Shown here one piece after another: positions 62,111 to 64,000 of a DNA stretch of 64,000 bases. Both the position numbers and the translations under genes were made by a program. The stretch covers positions 14,422,359 to 14,486,358 of the forward strand of contig NC_044193.1 of NCBI RefSeq assembly GCF_900880675.1, read 5' to 3'. The notes under the pieces were generated by a model, which worked only from the letters and a program-made list of their open reading frames with translations, made no database searches and was not told the DNA's origin. The first letter of the stretch is position 1, and every line of letters begins with the position of its first letter. Source of the stretch: Sparus aurata. Lineage: Eukaryota > Chordata > Actinopteri > Spariformes > Sparidae.

Positions 62111-63110
62111 GGTATAAATTATGCAAATGTGTGACATGGTGAGTTTTCTGTGAGAGAGAGAGGAGCTTCTGTTGACTTTTGCTTTTTTTGGTCACATATG
62201 ATTCGACTGTCTGATAGAACAAGGAATTTGAAGACATCAACCGAGATATTTTTCTATACTTGTTTGATACTTGAATGAGATATTAATCCAGAAAACAATC
62301 AGCAGAAGAAATTAACAGAATAGAACAGAAGAAATGAAAAGCCCTACACTGAGGGTAGGACACGCGTGATGAATGTACAGCATATGTGCTTGTGCCACAC
62401 TGTCCCCATGCTGACTAAAGCCAGTGTAAATACAGGCTCAGACAGTGTCACTGTGTGTCTGGAACCAACAGCCACTGGGGATATAACAATTGACAGCCCA
62501 GAAACGTGGCCCTGTAAGGTTCGTTATCTGCATGTTTGTGTTGTTTTATCCCTCCTGGCAATAATGAGAAGGAGGAAGAACTCGGGGTTTACCTAATGAG
62601 GAGACGGGATCCTTTGTGAAAACAACTGCATCAACACTTGATCAATGTATGTTTGTTGCAGAGTGGCCGTGTTCATTCAAGGGTATACGCTTATTAATAA
62701 CCGCTGAGCCAGAACTAACTAAATACTGCTGCAGCCTGACAGGCACAGAAACTGTGATGACTTAGGATAGACTGCAATAATGGAGAGTCGATTAAGCTGC
62801 TGTTCATTAGCTGTTGGATTCACTCGTAATTATGCAGATTCTGCCGCCAGATTGACGTGATTGTAAATTGCCGTGACAAGAAGAAGCCTCGAACGTATTG
62901 ATTCACACCACTTTGAGATATGACAGACCTTGGGTTTAATGGTGGAGATAATCTCTCTTTGTGCTGAGATAGGACACTTTTAGTTCTTTTATAATGAGGG
63001 AAAAAACTAAAGGTTCAAGGTTCAGTTGTCATTTCTCAACAAAATGCAAGTAGTTGTCCCTTTATGTTACACAAGAAAAGATACTTTTTAGGTGTTTTAA
63101 GGGTTCAGGA
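62111..63110. other. Intergenic, no gene recognised
   Basis: No supported gene. The part after about 63015 (..TTCAAGGTTCAGTTGTCATT..) reads on the minus strand as the 3' UTR tail of the LINE fragment that follows. Confidence 0.45.
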
Positions 63111-63385
63111 TTAGTTCAGGAGTCTCACCGCCTGAGGAATGAAGCTGCTGGATAGTCTGGTTATATGGAAGCAGATACTTTTGTATCTTTTGCCAGATGG
63201 CAGCAGGGTGAACAGACTGTGGCAGGGAAGGGTGTCATCTTTAAATATCCTTTGGGTTCTGCGCAGACATCTCACCTCACCTTGTCACTGATGTTCTGGA
63301 GATGGGTGCTGATGATGTTCTGGGTAGTCTTAGTGGCCCGTTGCAGAGCCTTCCTGTCCTTGGCTGTGATTGAGAATGTTTTCTA
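63111..63385 (-). pseudogene. LINE ORF2 C-terminal remnant
   Basis: On the minus strand a first segment reads TAKDRKALQRATKTTQNIIS (from about 63367) up to a stop in ..DKVR. After a frame shift, 63272-63111 is open for 53 codons, containing RRTQRIFKDDTLPCHSLFTL, LPSGKRYKSI and the ending SSSFIPQAVRLLN then TAA. This is the characteristic C-terminus (..LPSGRRYRS.. ..SFFPQAIRLLN) of a very common fish non-LTR retrotransposon. Only the 3' end is present, a usual 5' truncation. It is of a different family from the LINE at 33-36 kb. Confidence 0.85.
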
Positions 63386-63786
63386 TCGCTCATCTGTAAT
63401 AAATGACAAGCTTGCATTGGATTTGAACCTTCTTTAGTTTTCTAAAGAAGCTGTGTAACAAGATATTGGTTTTGACATTAGAGCCTGACTGAGATGTCAA
63501 TTGACTGATGTTATCGGCTGATAATGATCAGCATTTATGTGCTTATATGTGTGCTTTTTTTTAACATGATGTAGAAAAGATGCTTGATATATGATTAATG
63601 ATTAATGTATGATTATACAATTCGAAGTGAAGATTTGTACCATTTGCTTTATATAGCAAATATATATGTATATTGTTAAAAGTTTACATTTGTTTTTGTT
63701 TGTTGTGTTTTTGATTTGTTCATTTGTGATCCTTTAGACTCTGTTGAAGGATAACCGTTAGCGACTTTAGCTCGCCACACGTTAAC
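63386..63786. other. Intergenic with possible MITE start
   Basis: TTAGAGCCTGACTGAGATGT at 63479 resembles the start of the TATCGG-type family. Otherwise AT-rich. Confidence 0.35.
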
Positions 63787-63883
63787 ATGGCTCTTTTTTA
63801 CACTGGAAGAGCTGCCAAAAATGAAATGACTGTCTTACACCATTTTGTAAAAGTGTGCAGTAAAGCTCCAACCCCTTTGCTAG
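63787..63883 (+). CDS. Candidate first coding exon of an unidentified gene
   Basis: ATG in a strong context (GTTAACATGG) opens a 32-codon frame, MALFYTGRAAKNEMTVLHHF.., that runs to a good donor CTAG|GTAAGG (phase 1). Without splicing the frame continues about 12 codons to TGA. I do not recognise the peptide. It could equally be chance or part of a dispersed repeat; no further exon is visible before the window ends. Confidence 0.18.
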
Positions 63884-64000
63884 GTAAGGGATTTAAATCA
63901 CAGATCTGAGAGAAGGGTCACTGGTTCTATTATTATGTGTATATGCAGAGCTTTTTGGGGAAGCCCGCTAGGCTAGCTGACCTCGATAGTTAAAAACACC

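Noticed and set aside
62366..62596. 76-residue plus-strand frame
   Set aside because: No motif or signal and no splice sites placed to make it an exon; lies just downstream of repeat DNA.

Overview
The window is vertebrate nuclear DNA, almost certainly from a teleost fish. It has spliced genes with GT-AG introns, long AT-rich introns and intergenic stretches, many (CA)n/(TG)n microsatellites, and fish-type dispersed repeats (hAT-like elements, foldback MITEs, a tRNA-derived SINE with a LINE-like tail, decayed non-LTR retrotransposons). Only two genes can be named with confidence, and they face each other tail to tail.

1-7.4 kb, plus strand: the 3' end of grm7 (metabotropic glutamate receptor 7, group III). 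One exon (911-1163) encodes transmembrane helix 7 and most of the cytoplasmic tail. A tiny last exon (6270-6319) encodes the PDZ-ligand C-terminus, and a roughly 1.1 kb 3' UTR follows. The two exon phases fit exactly.

7.4-18.7 kb: intergenic, with microsatellites, a local duplication, a TIR MITE and a hAT-like MITE.

18.7-32.3 kb, minus strand: dag1 (dystroglycan). The two coding exons (20281-22599 and 23491-23835) join in phase to give a protein of about 887 residues. It carries the furin site, the mucin-like region, the alpha/beta autocleavage site, a TM helix and the C-terminal PPxY. A 5' UTR portion precedes the start, and a long first intron holds a 1078-bp hAT transposon with an 8-bp target duplication and a decayed BED-finger reading frame. 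A CpG-rich segment near 32 kb is the probable promoter and first exon.

32.4-64 kb: no securely identifiable host gene. The strongest content is transposon archaeology. It includes a shredded non-LTR retrotransposon (ORF1, endonuclease and RT-start remnants across 33.3-36.1 kb) interrupted by other DNA including a SINE. It also includes foldback elements (one split by later insertions, 52.5-54.3 kb), direct and inverted repeat pairs, and a second, unrelated LINE 3' end at 63.1-63.4 kb on the minus strand. A CpG-rich block near 55.5-56.0 kb may be an unassigned first exon. A short open segment with a good start context and splice donor (63787-63883) could begin another gene; both are tentative.

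I found no clearly novel biological system. The most informative observations are the lineage-specific changes at the grm7 C-terminus and dag1 N-terminus, and the layered transposon insertions.
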